Virus record (IMG/VR): IMGVR_UViG_3300036851_000592 | Coordinates: 1-56,092 of that record | Direction: 5' to 3' (one strand) | From: a virus | DNA length: 56,092 nt | Notes under the pieces: model-generated | What the model saw: only the letters and a program-made list of their open reading frames with translations | Database searches by the model: none | What the model was told of the DNA's origin: nothing | Part shown: in pieces, positions 6,495-16,202 of the stretch | How positions within the stretch are numbered: position 1 is the stretch's first letter | Layout of the letters: each line of letters begins with the position of its first letter | Position numbers and translations under genes: made by a program

Positions 6495-8789
6495 TCAGGT
6501 TTGGACTTCGAATTCGAACGGCTCCATCCATCTATACTTGATTTCCTCGGCATCCGGCATCGGATCATCGGCCGCGTCCATTCGAACGAGACCGCGCGCG
6601 CTGTTCGAGCGATCACCGCCGTTGTTTGATCCGGTCGGCTGAGATGCATAGGAAATGACGGAACCGGCGCCAGCCGCGCGAGAAAGGTCGACGTCGATGA
6701 TCTTCATGCCTTCATCGGTAGTCGATCCGATCGAGGCGGCCACGCATCCAAATGTTCCGGCGACGTCGCGAACGCGGAAGCCCGCATATTTGCCGGCGGC
6801 TTCGCTGCCAGTGGCCGGTGTCAGGAGCCAATCAGGATCGGCATTGTTCGCGCCGACTCCGATGAAAGTCCCGCTCGTATCGATCACCAGCGATGCCGCC
6901 AGCGGAACTCTTATCTCGCAGCGGATCGTATTGGCGTCGAGCATGAAAGCCCGCACGCACCTGAACGGTTGTGGGCCCGTGCCAAATCCGGCATCCCAGC
7001 CGGTGAAGCCGAAATTGTCGCCGAGCTGACGATAGCCATTAACGTTGGGATGCGAGTCCGTCCCGTGCTTGACCGGGAATACCGGATGCGACATGACGAA
7101 ACGCGTCGGGTCTCTCTCGCAAAGCTCGATCATCGCACGCGTCGAGCCGGCGAGCCGCGGCGATCCCGTATCCTGCCCGCGCATGGGGGCCTGAAACATG
7201 AAAATCACGCGGTCGGACTGTCCTGTCGCCTTCGCGATCTCGTCCTCGAAATTATCGCAAAGCTGCTGGTAGCCGATTTTCATCTGGAACCACGAGCTTG
7301 AATAATCGGATTCGCCATGGGCGATGAGCATGAATTTGTGACTGTATTGGCCGCCGGCCAATCGCGCGGCCGCGTTGGCCGCGGCGACTTTTTTGACAAT
7401 CGAATCGTAAGGGCCCTGGCCGCGTTTGAGCAAGAAGAGATTGCGGCCGCCGAGCGCATTGCCGAAACAGACGAGCTTGCGCTTCTCGCCGAACTGGTCC
7501 TGCATGCGCTCAAGCAGGCGCCGCGCGAACTCATAAATCGGCGATTCGCCCTGCGCGCGGGTATCGGTGGTAATAAGATCGTCGATCGCATGCAGATCGG
7601 TGAAGGTATTGAAGACCGCGCTGGCGTTAATACATCCGGTTGAAGGCATGAGAGCCCAGCCCGGATCGACCGCGGCGAGATTATATGGAGGCCTCAAACC
7701 GCCCGTGATGACGTCACCCTCGGCCGCGCCGAGTCCCAGAGATTGTCCCCAAATCGAAGCGCCAAGGTAGACATTCGTTGGCGGCAGCGAGCGCGATTGA
7801 TCGGTATTGTAATTCGAGCCTTCGTAAGTCGTAATGGTCCAATCAAGCACCGCCTGGCCGCTGTTGGCCTGCGTGAGATCGACGCGGCCTTGGACCAAGT
7901 CAAACCCCGAGAGCGTGCATAGATCGCTCGAAAGCTCGATCTCCTTGTAGAGTTCTATCAGAGGAAAATTGTCGCGCGACAGCGCTTCAAGCGCCGTGAT
8001 CCTAGGCCCCAGATCTTCCTGTATCGCGGTATCGGATGGACCATTAATAGCATCCACGCCCTGGATGATGTTGTAATCCGACGAGAGAACGATTTCCTTG
8101 TAGAGCAGGATCAGCGGGAAATTCTGCCGCGTAATCTTCTCGACATCCTCGATGCGTGCGTCGAACGCGGCCACGGTATCGGACACCGCGGTCAGTTGCG
8201 CGTTGATCGTGAGCCCGTCCGGCAATGTCGACTCAATGAAGCCAGACGTGGCGAGGCCTTCGCCGAGCCACGAGCCCGAGACGTTCGTCATGTAGTCGGC
8301 GAGGATGTTGCCAAGCTGATTAAGCTGGACGAGGCCCGTGCCGTCTTCGGCCGCGTTGAAATTAGTCGTCGTGATATTCTGGCCGTCCCAATGCCCGGAA
8401 ATCTTGAACAGCGCGTTGGAGAGCGCCGTCTGGATTTCGGCGATGTCGGCATCGAGGACTTGCGTATTGATCGGGACGGCTTCCCAACTGCCGCCGCCAG
8501 TCGCCGCGATCCACACGAATGTCCCGTTGAAGGCGTCGATCGGATCGCCCCAGACGATGGCAACCTGGCCATGCTCGGACGTCGTGTTCGCCTGCATCGT
8601 CGCGTTGAGTTCGTAGGGAATGGCGCCGGCGAAGACCGGCGAGTTGGCAATCGCCGAGACGAAGTAATCGATCAGCCGGAATAGCGCCTTGATCTCGTCT
8701 TTGACCGGCTCGTGCGGTCCAGTGCTCGGGACATTGACCGTTCGAAAGTTCCGAAACGTGTCTTGAGCAAGTTCTATGATTTGGCTCAT
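6495..8789 (-). CDS. Tail fibre with SGNH-hydrolase domain
   Basis: 764 residues. The N-terminus (about 1-280) contains fibre-like repeats of the form NFPLILLYKEIVLSSD and NFPLIELYKEIELSSD. A central domain has SGNH esterase blocks: GASIWGQSLGLG (nucleophile Ser), the conserved Gly/Asn region, HGESDY, and DSHPNVNGYR carrying the Asp-His pair. Such domains deacetylate or deacylate host surface polysaccharides. The C-terminus is beta-rich. The start overlaps the stop of the tip protein (ATGA). Role: adsorption and receptor processing. Confidence 0.82.
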   Translation of the reverse strand: MSQIIELAQDTFRNFRTVNVPSTGPHEPVKDEIKALFRLIDYFVSAIANSPVFAGAIPYELNATMQANTTSEHGQVAIVWGDPIDAFNGTFVWIAATGGGSWEAVPINTQVLDADIAEIQTALSNALFKISGHWDGQNITTTNFNAAEDGTGLVQLNQLGNILADYMTNVSGSWLGEGLATSGFIESTLPDGLTINAQLTAVSDTVAAFDARIEDVEKITRQNFPLILLYKEIVLSSDYNIIQGVDAINGPSDTAIQEDLGPRITALEALSRDNFPLIELYKEIELSSDLCTLSGFDLVQGRVDLTQANSGQAVLDWTITTYEGSNYNTDQSRSLPPTNVYLGASIWGQSLGLGAAEGDVITGGLRPPYNLAAVDPGWALMPSTGCINASAVFNTFTDLHAIDDLITTDTRAQGESPIYEFARRLLERMQDQFGEKRKLVCFGNALGGRNLFLLKRGQGPYDSIVKKVAAANAAARLAGGQYSHKFMLIAHGESDYSSSWFQMKIGYQQLCDNFEDEIAKATGQSDRVIFMFQAPMRGQDTGSPRLAGSTRAMIELCERDPTRFVMSHPVFPVKHGTDSHPNVNGYRQLGDNFGFTGWDAGFGTGPQPFRCVRAFMLDANTIRCEIRVPLAASLVIDTSGTFIGVGANNADPDWLLTPATGSEAAGKYAGFRVRDVAGTFGCVAASIGSTTDEGMKIIDVDLSRAAGAGSVISYASQPTGSNNGGDRSNSARGLVRMDAADDPMPDAEEIKYRWMEPFEFEVQT

Positions 8790-10909
8790 GTCACCACCAT
8801 TGCACCCGTCGCCTGCTCAACCGATTCAACTGCGGAACCATTAGCAGCGGTCACCCAATAATAATAGGTGCCGGCTGAGAGTGGCTCGTCGATATGGCCT
8901 TGCGGGTCGTTGGGCGCTCCAAAGACAATCTCGATCAGCGACGAAGTCGGGAAGTCGTTGACCGTGTTGCGATACACATAACCGGCATCGAAGTTCGCTG
9001 AGTTGGGCGCGGTCCAGGTGATCGAGACGCCGCTCGTGATTGGTACGCCGGCCAGCGATTCGACTGGCGCCGGCGGAACCGGATCGACCGTGGTGTCGAC
9101 TTCCTCGGTCGGGCTGAACGGCGAGAGGCCATTGGCCTTCGCGGCGAGTTCCACTTCAAGAATGGTGTCACCGGTCACGATATCGCTGAAAAACCTGAGC
9201 CGGTCAGACTGTTCGATAAGGTCTTCCGAATGATTCTCGGACTTCCAGTCACTCGGCTGATCGCCTGGCGTCCCGGTATCGGCATCCTTCACGCGCCAGC
9301 GCAATACATAGGTGAGGTCTGTCCGCGTCGGAACGTCGAACGAGACGAGCAATCGAACACCCAGCGCGCCACCACCGAGCGCTACGGCTTGCGCATCATA
9401 ATTGACATTGGCTGGAGCCGAGGGCCCGAGGGACTCTGGCCGCTCCGGAACTATCGGCGCCTCGCCCTCGTCGGTCGCCGGATACCAGTCCTCGATCGCT
9501 GGATCGGCGCCGAGGAACTCGATGTAGACGCCGCCCTCGACCGCCCTGATGCGGCCGCCGCGGTTTTCAATCCAGCGCCCGTTCAGTCTCTTCGAGTAGG
9601 CCGATTCCACATAAATCCAGCGCTCATAGAGCGCGTTAAGCGCCGACATGCGCAGATCGAGCGTGCCGCGCAACTTCTCGCTTTGGCGGAACTGCTCGCG
9701 CTTCCCCAGCCGGCGCGCATGCGTGAACGAATGAGCCCATGTGGCTTCAAGTGTCCCATCCCGCTTTTTCCCGCGCTGCAGTTGATCAGCCTCGTCCGAC
9801 CAGGGATCTGCTTCGACTTCCGTCCATTGGTGATCGGGCGAGGTGTATTTTACCTGCAGGAAATTCACCGCGTCGCGATCGGGATTGCCGGTGTCGATGT
9901 GAAAACCCTCGATGTCGGCATCGGTGATCACCACGCCCTTGTCGCGGAATTTGCCGACTCGCAGGATATATGCGCCATCGCCGCGCTTGAAGAGAATGCC
10001 GTCGCAGGCGGTCAGCATTTCCCTCAAGCCCACCTTCGGGTCTCGGCCGGTGACGTCCCAGCCGCCGCCATGATAGCGCGGCTCGGTTCCGCCGGCGTCG
10101 AGGCTGAATGGCTCGTCGCAGATGTCCGCCTCCTCGATCCACTCCTCGAGCACCGGCGCGATAGCGACCGCGTAGTCTTCCTGAAAGCCGAATTCATTAT
10201 GGCAAAGGTGCCAGAGGATCGCGAGCGCGAGATTCTTCGTCGTTTCCCAGGTCGACGGGTCGTCAGGGTCATGACCCGTCATGCGCGGGTCGAACATATA
10301 GGCTCCCTCGATCACGACGGACGGCGACGGCTTCTGATAGGGATAGCGCTTCGAGAAGTTCTCAAGCTTCGTACCCTGGCAGATCATGGCGAGCGACGCC
10401 GTTCCATCGCCCCGATGATCATTGGTCCAGGTTCCCGGCAACGCCGAGACGATCTGGGAATAGGCGGTCTCGAGCGAGAGCCCGAGGCGAGTGAGGAGGC
10501 GAACGCTCTGTGCTTCGTAGCGGCCGTCCGCGCCTTCGGGCACGAAGCCCGAGCCATCGGGCGTCACTTCGTCGTCGTTCAGGAAAAACCGATTGATACC
10601 TCCTACCAGGTGAGAGGCAAGCGCCTGAACGACATAGAGGTTGCCATCCTTCTCCTCGAGCAACATCGTGGAGCCGGCTATGCGCGCCTCGCCGGCGACC
10701 CATATGCGATCGGGAACGGTCTGTAGAAACGCGAACTTGCCGTCATCGGGCTTGGGCGGCTTGGGCGTAAGCAGGGTTACCGCCACGGCGGTGCCGCCGG
10801 TCACGACGATGGCGGTCAGGATGGGCCCGGCGATCGCGGCCACTTCGGCGGTGACGCCGGCGGCGGTCAAACCAGAGATGAAGATCGGCGTCAGGATAGG
10901 GTCTTGCAT
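8786..10909 (-). CDS. Tail tip / host-specificity protein (J-like)
   Basis: 707 residues. It begins with a hydrophobic Ala/Gly/Thr-rich segment (about 10-45), usual for J-type tip proteins. A middle region follows (GGGWDVTGRDPKVGLREMLT, then GAYILRVGKF), as in phage tail hub proteins. The C-terminus has fibronectin III-like units (VPPAPVESLAGVPITSGVSI, then ITWTAPNSANFDAGYVYRN). It forms the distal end of the tail and contacts the receptor. Gene order from tape measure to fibres supports this. Confidence 0.82.
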   Translation of the reverse strand: MQDPILTPIFISGLTAAGVTAEVAAIAGPILTAIVVTGGTAVAVTLLTPKPPKPDDGKFAFLQTVPDRIWVAGEARIAGSTMLLEEKDGNLYVVQALASHLVGGINRFFLNDDEVTPDGSGFVPEGADGRYEAQSVRLLTRLGLSLETAYSQIVSALPGTWTNDHRGDGTASLAMICQGTKLENFSKRYPYQKPSPSVVIEGAYMFDPRMTGHDPDDPSTWETTKNLALAILWHLCHNEFGFQEDYAVAIAPVLEEWIEEADICDEPFSLDAGGTEPRYHGGGWDVTGRDPKVGLREMLTACDGILFKRGDGAYILRVGKFRDKGVVITDADIEGFHIDTGNPDRDAVNFLQVKYTSPDHQWTEVEADPWSDEADQLQRGKKRDGTLEATWAHSFTHARRLGKREQFRQSEKLRGTLDLRMSALNALYERWIYVESAYSKRLNGRWIENRGGRIRAVEGGVYIEFLGADPAIEDWYPATDEGEAPIVPERPESLGPSAPANVNYDAQAVALGGGALGVRLLVSFDVPTRTDLTYVLRWRVKDADTGTPGDQPSDWKSENHSEDLIEQSDRLRFFSDIVTGDTILEVELAAKANGLSPFSPTEEVDTTVDPVPPAPVESLAGVPITSGVSITWTAPNSANFDAGYVYRNTVNDFPTSSLIEIVFGAPNDPQGHIDEPLSAGTYYYWVTAANGSAVESVEQATGAMVVT

Positions 10910-10910
10910 T

Positions 10911-11330
10911 TCAGACCCTCCACGCCTGGGCGAACGGGAACGCCCGGTAGCGCAATCCGTGGAGCGCGCGGGTGACCCATAGGTCGCCTATCCGGATACC
11001 CATGACGCCGCCCACAACCGGCATTGATTGACGTTCGCCCAAGTCCACGTCAATTACGCCAATATCGCCCGAAATCGGGGCGCCAGTGCGTTCTAGGCCC
11101 GCCTCGTCCAGGATATGCCCAATGAGGGGAACAAAGCCGCCTTGCTCGATTACCAGGGCACGCGCGGCCTCCGGCGAGCTATACCGGGCCCGGTAGGGCG
11201 CGGCCGGGTCGATTCCGCGCCTGAGCCTGATCCAGTCGGAAACCAGACCCACGGTGCAGTCGCACTCGCCCCAGGCCCAAGCGCGCGCGGCCTGAACGTC
11301 AAGATAGTCCAGAAGCTCCTGAGGGATCAT
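10911..11330 (-). CDS. Tail-tip NlpC/P60-like (DUF6950-type) protein
   Basis: 139 residues. The motif WGECDCTVGLVSDWI near residue 20 resembles the catalytic Cys region of phage NlpC/P60-like tail peptidases, and VGGVMGIRIGDLWVTRALHG resembles the His region. Members lie next to the J gene and may cut peptidoglycan during DNA injection. ATG at 11330 overlaps the previous stop (ATGA); the longer open frame upstream is not needed. Confidence 0.65.
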   Translation of the reverse strand: MIPQELLDYLDVQAARAWAWGECDCTVGLVSDWIRLRRGIDPAAPYRARYSSPEAARALVIEQGGFVPLIGHILDEAGLERTGAPISGDIGVIDVDLGERQSMPVVGGVMGIRIGDLWVTRALHGLRYRAFPFAQAWRV

Positions 11331-11944
11331 GAGCGCGGCCATGATACCTGGTGTCCTCTCTGGTAGCGAAACACCTGATCGCAAAACCGGTCGGGCGCTA
11401 CGCCCGAAGGAACGGGGAACGCCTGTTGCTGGGCTGGCGTCCACGAAGCCCGCCGCGGCCGCGAGCGGCCCGAGGCCCCGAAGGTCACCACCAGCGACAA
11501 AGTTCGCGTGGCATTCCGATCGCCCTTGACGGGGCGCTGATCCATCGACCAGTAATCGGCAATGCCTCGCGTCAACCAGATGATCGGCGTCACCGGTTGC
11601 CAGCGCTCGTCGAGCGCCGCGATTCCGATCCGCAGGACCGAGCCCAGCACATCGGGCGCCTCCTCGTCGACCCGCTCGGCATATTCCGGCAGGACTCCGT
11701 CAATCGTAAATTCGAGCGATGTCGCCGTGCCGTTGATAACCGCTTCGAGTTCCGGCAGCGCCTTGAACACGCCGGCGCCGATATAGCGGTCGCCGGAGGG
11801 AAGATCGGTCGAGGGGATGCCGGCATCGACGTCGCTGAATCCCGACCACAGATGGAGCGCCGGATCGGATTCCAGCTTGAAAAACAGGCCGCGGTTGCCT
11901 GAAGTTCGAAAAAGCGCGGAGGTGGCTTCGTCGATATAAACCAT
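11327..11944 (-). CDS. Tail assembly / baseplate protein
   Basis: 205 residues starting MVYIDEATSALFRTSGNRGL. Beta-rich, with LFFKLESDPALHLWSGFSDV and a C-terminal Arg-rich tail. The position, after the tape measure and before the NlpC-like and J-like genes, matches minor tail proteins that build the initiator complex. ATG at 11944 overlaps the previous stop (TGATG). Exact family not assigned. Confidence 0.6.
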   Translation of the reverse strand: MVYIDEATSALFRTSGNRGLFFKLESDPALHLWSGFSDVDAGIPSTDLPSGDRYIGAGVFKALPELEAVINGTATSLEFTIDGVLPEYAERVDEEAPDVLGSVLRIGIAALDERWQPVTPIIWLTRGIADYWSMDQRPVKGDRNATRTLSLVVTFGASGRSRPRRASWTPAQQQAFPVPSGVAPDRFCDQVFRYQRGHQVSWPRS

Positions 11945-12675
11945 CAGCCTGCCTCCACGAATGAAATGCTGGGAGCGCCCTGATACCAGCCGAACGGCTC
12001 CCATGGGAGCGACGTGCCGGCCTCAAGCCGCATGAGGCAGCGCGGCCGGTAGAAATCGAGCGGCGTGCCATCCGCCACGGCCTCGCGCAATGTCGGCCGG
12101 ATTGCCACGACATAGGTAACGTTCTGGCCATCGGTCGTGTCCTCAGGCGTGATCGAGTCAATGTCGGCGATTCCGTAGGCGCGGAAGTTTTTCGTCTCGT
12201 GTAGGAAGCTGAATGTCTCGCCGCCCTCAAGCCGGGAGCCATTGATCACCTGGAACGTGAGCGTGCCGGCGTTGAGCGCATGGGCGCCGACGAGTACCGC
12301 GTCGATGTTGCCCTGGCTGAAGCCGACGAGATCGGAAAAGAGCGCGCCATCCGAATAGGTAATACCGCCTATAGGCAGCATTGGCTCACCATCCGTCCCG
12401 AGTGGATAGGGCGCGACATAATCGGTCAGCATCGGAACAATCATCGTGCGGACGGAGCCATTCAGGATATTGCGCAACCGCTGCCAATAGCGATGCTGGG
12501 CCGGCACGAACACGGGGATGCGCTGATACTTGACCGACCAGCGGCCGCCGCCGGTAAAGTCGATCGCATTTGTGTCGCCATTGAGCGAGCGGCCGCCCTC
12601 GATCGCGGAGCCCAGGATATCAATCGACATTTCGGCCGGCGGAAGCATGGAGATGCTATAAGTCTCGATCGCCAT
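11944..12675 (-). CDS. Minor tail protein
   Basis: 243 residues, beta-rich, with no enzyme motifs. It contains RWSVKYQRIPVFVPAQHRYW and a C-terminal FVEAG. It directly follows the tape measure, the slot of the lambda gpM/gpL group that starts tail assembly. The start overlaps the tape measure stop. Function inferred from position. Confidence 0.6.
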   Translation of the reverse strand: MAIETYSISMLPPAEMSIDILGSAIEGGRSLNGDTNAIDFTGGGRWSVKYQRIPVFVPAQHRYWQRLRNILNGSVRTMIVPMLTDYVAPYPLGTDGEPMLPIGGITYSDGALFSDLVGFSQGNIDAVLVGAHALNAGTLTFQVINGSRLEGGETFSFLHETKNFRAYGIADIDSITPEDTTDGQNVTYVVAIRPTLREAVADGTPLDFYRPRCLMRLEAGTSLPWEPFGWYQGAPSISFVEAG

Positions 12676-15137
12676 CAGCCGGTGTCCTTCTGATAGCGGC
12701 TGCTTACCGCGCCCAAGGTGCGCTGCAGCTCCTTGCGCTGCTCGGCCGCCGCGATCATCGATTGCCGCGCGATAAGCTCGAGCGTGCGCTCGGTCGCGTC
12801 GCCCTGCACATTGATCTGAGGCCCGCCGATCGTAATGGGCGGGAGCCCGCCGGCACCGAACCGGACGGCGCGAGCGAGCGCGACGCCCGCGCGGCTCACG
12901 ACTCGCTCGCCGTCTTCCAGCACCGCCACGCGCTCATTCGGCCGGAGATTACCTCCATGCAGCCGCGGCGCTCCCGCAACCTGAGCCGCGCTGACGAGGC
13001 GCAGCGGCGTCCTCGTCGAGCCGACGATTCCGCCCTCGTGAAAGATGTTCGCAAGAAACGAGCCCGCCAGGGCGCCGACACCGCCAGTGTCCGTCCCTCC
13101 GAGCTTGAGAAATTCGGTGACAAGGTTGATTACATCGGGAATGGCGCCTCTGATGAGGTCACGCCATGTACCAGTCTTGGTCACGAGATCGGCAAGGCCC
13201 TGCCCGAGCGATTGCCCGAGCGCCTCCGATTCCTGCTGGAGGTCGGCCTGACCCTCTTTGACTTCGGCCGACTTGGCAGCCAGTTCGCCATAAATCTCCG
13301 ATTTGCGCTTGAGCGCGGCAAGTTCCTCGTCGGTCAGGGTGATGCCGGCGCGCTGCGCTTCGAGGAGCTTTTCCTGTTCGAAGCGATACGCCTCGGCCGC
13401 TGCGATCGCGTCGTGGGTCTCGCCTCCGAGCCGGCGCATGGCATCAGCGGTCGCATTGATTTGCGCGCGCGCGAGTTCCTGGTCAGCGCCCTCCATGAAG
13501 GCGAAGCCCTTGCCGGGAAGTTGCGGCCCGAAGGCTTGGCCTCGGGGCATTCCCGGCGTGCCGGCCGCACCCATGACGCGATCGATGTAGGCCCAAACGT
13601 CGCCGATCGAACGGCCGCCGCCGATGACGGTCGGATTGGCGGTCGCGGCCCGGCCGCCCAGGACCGATTCGGCGAGCGCGTTCGGGTCGGCCCTGAGCGC
13701 CGAGAGCGCGCCGCCGGCGCCGAGAAAATGTGCTGCGTAAAGATTCCGCTCGCTCGCGGCGAAGCCCGCGGACCTGAGCGCGGCCGCATTCTCCTTGGCG
13801 AGGAGTTCGATCATCTGGCGCGAGATCGCCGGATCTGTTCTGAGATCGAGCGCGCGCCTGCCCATCGCCGCCGCGACTTCCTCGCCGATTACCTTCGGGA
13901 TCAATCGCATCCAGGTCGACTCGATGAACTGCCCGTGCCCGGTCGCCGATGAAAGCGGATTGCGGATATCAGCAACACCGCGGCTCTCGACCTGGATCAG
14001 GCGATCGATGAAACCGGGCGGGAGGCCAGGTGCTGTGAACGGATCGGATGTAACCGGCACGCGCGTCCCGCGCGCGGTCTCGAACGGGTTGCGCGCGACG
14101 CCTGGCAGCGTGCGCGCTAGGACACCGCCGCGCCCGGTGCGCTCCCAGGCCGGTCCCATCTTGGAAAGTTCCGCATTGATGTCGATCAGATTCTGTTTCC
14201 ACTCCTCGAGGAGCGGAAGCCCGACGCCGGTCGCCATCGCATTGTCGATTGCGCGGATGAGCCGGAGCCGCTCTTCGTCGAGCTTGATTATTTCCCGATG
14301 GGGCCCTGCGCGGCGCTTCTGGTCTTCCTCGACCTGGCGCTGCACGGCGTCGATATGAGCGCCGATCTTTTCGGCCTCGACGATCGCGGTCAGGAGTCCG
14401 GCGCCAATATTGGTCTTGAGGCGATCAAAGCCCGCGGTCAGGCGGTCGTCGAGTTCGTCGGCCTTTTTGACGAGTTCCGTATCCATGACGACGCCGAGCC
14501 GGATGGCCGCCGCCTCCTGGTCGCGCAATGCCTGCGCGCCGTCCTGGAGGTAAGGCAGTGCCTCGGCGGCGCTGCGGCCAAAGGCGGACATGGCTATTAC
14601 GGATTTGTCGCCTTCGGTGCGAGCATTGTGGATCAGGTCCACGACATCGAAAAATAGCGCCTTGTTCGAGCGCATCTGGCCATTCATATCGCGGAGCGGC
14701 ACGCCGTTGGCGTCGAGGATTTCCTTGAGCTTGTTGCCCTCGGTCGCGGCGATGCCAAGCTCCTTGTTGAACTTGGTCATGATGCCGACGAGATCGTCCT
14801 GCGTTCCGCCGCCCTGGCGCGCGGCGAAAGTCAATGTCTGGAGATCCCGGATTGACAATTGCGCGCGCTCGGCCTGGTCTTTGACTTGAGCAATGTCGGA
14901 AATCACGCTCTTGATGAACACGCCTGCGCCAACACCGAGCAAGGCCGGTCCGGCCGCGCCGCGGAAGGAATCGAGCACCGAGACCGATCCGGCAAGTGCG
15001 CCGCGCTGAGCCCGGGCGATATCGTCGGCCACATCCTTGGCGAATACCGACGTCATCGCGCGGGTGCGCGCGAAGCCGGCGCGGAGCCCGGCGTCGTCGA
15101 GCGTGACAGGAATGCGGAGCGGGGCGACAGGCAGCAT
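12675..15137 (-). CDS. Tape measure protein with lytic transglycosylase-like domain
   Basis: 820 residues. The N-terminal part has Ala-rich helices and a hydrophobic glycine segment (GPALLGVGAGVFIKSVI). The middle (about 370-490) looks like an SLT/lysozyme domain: FIDRLIQVESRGVADIRN with a Glu in the right place, then GHGQFIESTWMRLIPKV and YAAHFLGAGGALSAL. The C-terminal part contains coiled coil and a Gly-rich region. It sets tail length and probably degrades peptidoglycan during entry. CRISPR spacer 6 matches 13413-13442 in this gene (29/30). Confidence 0.88.
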   Translation of the reverse strand: MLPVAPLRIPVTLDDAGLRAGFARTRAMTSVFAKDVADDIARAQRGALAGSVSVLDSFRGAAGPALLGVGAGVFIKSVISDIAQVKDQAERAQLSIRDLQTLTFAARQGGGTQDDLVGIMTKFNKELGIAATEGNKLKEILDANGVPLRDMNGQMRSNKALFFDVVDLIHNARTEGDKSVIAMSAFGRSAAEALPYLQDGAQALRDQEAAAIRLGVVMDTELVKKADELDDRLTAGFDRLKTNIGAGLLTAIVEAEKIGAHIDAVQRQVEEDQKRRAGPHREIIKLDEERLRLIRAIDNAMATGVGLPLLEEWKQNLIDINAELSKMGPAWERTGRGGVLARTLPGVARNPFETARGTRVPVTSDPFTAPGLPPGFIDRLIQVESRGVADIRNPLSSATGHGQFIESTWMRLIPKVIGEEVAAAMGRRALDLRTDPAISRQMIELLAKENAAALRSAGFAASERNLYAAHFLGAGGALSALRADPNALAESVLGGRAATANPTVIGGGRSIGDVWAYIDRVMGAAGTPGMPRGQAFGPQLPGKGFAFMEGADQELARAQINATADAMRRLGGETHDAIAAAEAYRFEQEKLLEAQRAGITLTDEELAALKRKSEIYGELAAKSAEVKEGQADLQQESEALGQSLGQGLADLVTKTGTWRDLIRGAIPDVINLVTEFLKLGGTDTGGVGALAGSFLANIFHEGGIVGSTRTPLRLVSAAQVAGAPRLHGGNLRPNERVAVLEDGERVVSRAGVALARAVRFGAGGLPPITIGGPQINVQGDATERTLELIARQSMIAAAEQRKELQRTLGAVSSRYQKDTG
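13413..13442 (+). other. Self-match of CRISPR spacer 6 (29/30)
   Basis: The first 30 bases of spacer 6 (55722-55751) match here on the plus strand; only the first base differs. The spacer is antisense to the tape measure gene. The two bases after the match differ from the array, which sets the spacer-repeat junction. The 5' flank is CGTC and the 3' flank ATCAG. Confidence 0.93.
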
Positions 15138-15741
15138 TATTTCTTGCGTCCTCCTCGCATCAGTGAGCGCATGGCCTTCTTGATATTCTGAGGAGTGGCC
15201 GGCACCAGCGATTTCTTATCGCTCTTTCCGGTGCCGAAGATGGAATCGAGCATGTCGAGCCGCCCTTCATATGCGAGGAGAATGCCGCTCAGGCTGGTGT
15301 TCAGCGTCTCCTCCTCTGTCCAGCCTAGCCATCCGGTTCCCACTTGGAACAACCACCTGAAGTGTTCCTCGTGGGTGATCAGTTTCCCGGGTCGGTCCCT
15401 CCGCCTTCAGCGCCCGGTGGTTTGGGCTGTTCAGAGCGGCCGCCAGTCTGGAGGCCCTGAATATATCGCGTCAGCGGCCGCACCAGATTATCGAGCCCCG
15501 TCCTGAAAACCTGTTCCTCGGCTTGCTCGAATTTGATGCCAGAGCCGGCCGAGACAATCTTGGCATAGGCGCTCAAATCGAACGCGGCGAGGCGATCATA
15601 TGCGAGCGCATACCCATTGAAATATTCGTTGATCGCCTTTGCCGCGGCGAGAGTTGGCCGCAACTTGACGGTCCCGCCGGCGAGATCGAGATCAATCTCG
15701 CCATAGCCGAGGACGGTCTCGGACTTCTTGTCCTCAGCCAT
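15137..15741 (-). CDS. Frameshifted tail chaperone GT (G plus T by -1 shift)
   Basis: Read from the G start (15741) to the slippery site at 15388-15382, then in the -1 frame to 15137. After the shift the frame gives LITHEEHFRWLFQVGTGWLG, joining smoothly to the T domain WTEEETLNTSLSGILLAYEG. No stop interrupts the shifted frame. The T part alone (15137-15352) has no convincing start, only an internal TTG. In lambda, G and GT chaperone tape measure and tail tube assembly; the same is expected here. Confidence 0.85.
15379..15741 (-). CDS. Tail assembly chaperone (G-like)
   Basis: 120 residues starting MAEDKKSETVLGYGEIDLDL. The N-terminal part (GTVKLRPTLAAAKAINEYFN) fits tail chaperones found between the tail tube and tape measure genes. 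The C-terminus is a flexible Gly/Pro-rich linker ending at a stop directly after a GGGAAAC slippery sequence. Most ribosomes should stop here to give G. A minority would shift into the T frame to give GT. Confidence 0.82.
   Translation of the reverse strand: MAEDKKSETVLGYGEIDLDLAGGTVKLRPTLAAAKAINEYFNGYALAYDRLAAFDLSAYAKIVSAGSGIKFEQAEEQVFRTGLDNLVRPLTRYIQGLQTGGRSEQPKPPGAEGGGTDPGN
15382..15388 (-). promoter_or_regulatory. Programmed -1 frameshift site GGGAAAC
   Basis: On the minus strand the heptamer is G GGA AAC in the G frame, the X XXY YYZ form and one base different from lambda's GGGAAAG. The G stop codon follows at once (15381-15379). Slipping back one base opens the T frame. A downstream stimulatory structure was not examined. 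Confidence 0.85.
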
Positions 15742-16202
15742 CAGTCAGATGCCTCCGTCTCCGTGATCGTCCCCGAGTCGATCTCGATATTGCAGTTGGA
15801 CGCGACGATCTGATTCGGGCCGCCGACATTCACGGTCTTGGAAAAGACCTTGCCCTTGAAAGTGAATGTCGTCGGCGTGGCGCCAGTCTGGTCGAGCGCG
15901 TCGTTCAGTTCGATCTTGAAGTTGTAGGCATAGTCCGAATCGCGCGCTTCGAGGAGGCGGATCTGGCCGACATCATCGGAGTCCTGACCGAGCTGCATGG
16001 CGAGCGCGCCGTCATCGAACGTGCCCTTGAATTTGCGCGTGCCACGCTGATCGAGACTGTTGTGGCGGATGACTTCGTATACCCGACCGAACTCGCCGAG
16101 GTTTACGATTTCGCCGACCAGCAGATAGTCTTCATCGGTTGCGGGAACCAAGGCGCGGGTGCCGATGTAAAGTTTCGACCCGGCCGAAGTGTGAACTGTC
16201 AT
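15741..16202 (-). CDS. Major tail (tube) protein
   Basis: 153 residues, beta-rich. It begins MTVHTSAGSKLYIGTRALVP, with the pattern LVGEIVNLGEFGRVYEVI and then RGTRKFKGTFDDGALAMQL, as in phage tail tube subunits. A C-terminal FTFKGKVFSKTVNVGG follows. It is the slot between the tail terminator and the G chaperone. It should polymerise into the tail tube. CRISPR spacer 5 matches 15797-15826 (29/30), on the sense strand. Confidence 0.85.
   Translation of the reverse strand: MTVHTSAGSKLYIGTRALVPATDEDYLLVGEIVNLGEFGRVYEVIRHNSLDQRGTRKFKGTFDDGALAMQLGQDSDDVGQIRLLEARDSDYAYNFKIELNDALDQTGATPTTFTFKGKVFSKTVNVGGPNQIVASNCNIEIDSGTITETEASD
15797..15826 (-). other. Self-match of CRISPR spacer 5 (29/30)
   Basis: The first 30 bases of spacer 5 (55656-55685) equal the reverse complement here except at spacer position 6 (A in spacer, G here). 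The change would be Gly to Ser in the tail tube protein, so the spacer probably derives from a close relative. The 5' flank on the protospacer strand is AATG. Confidence 0.93.
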
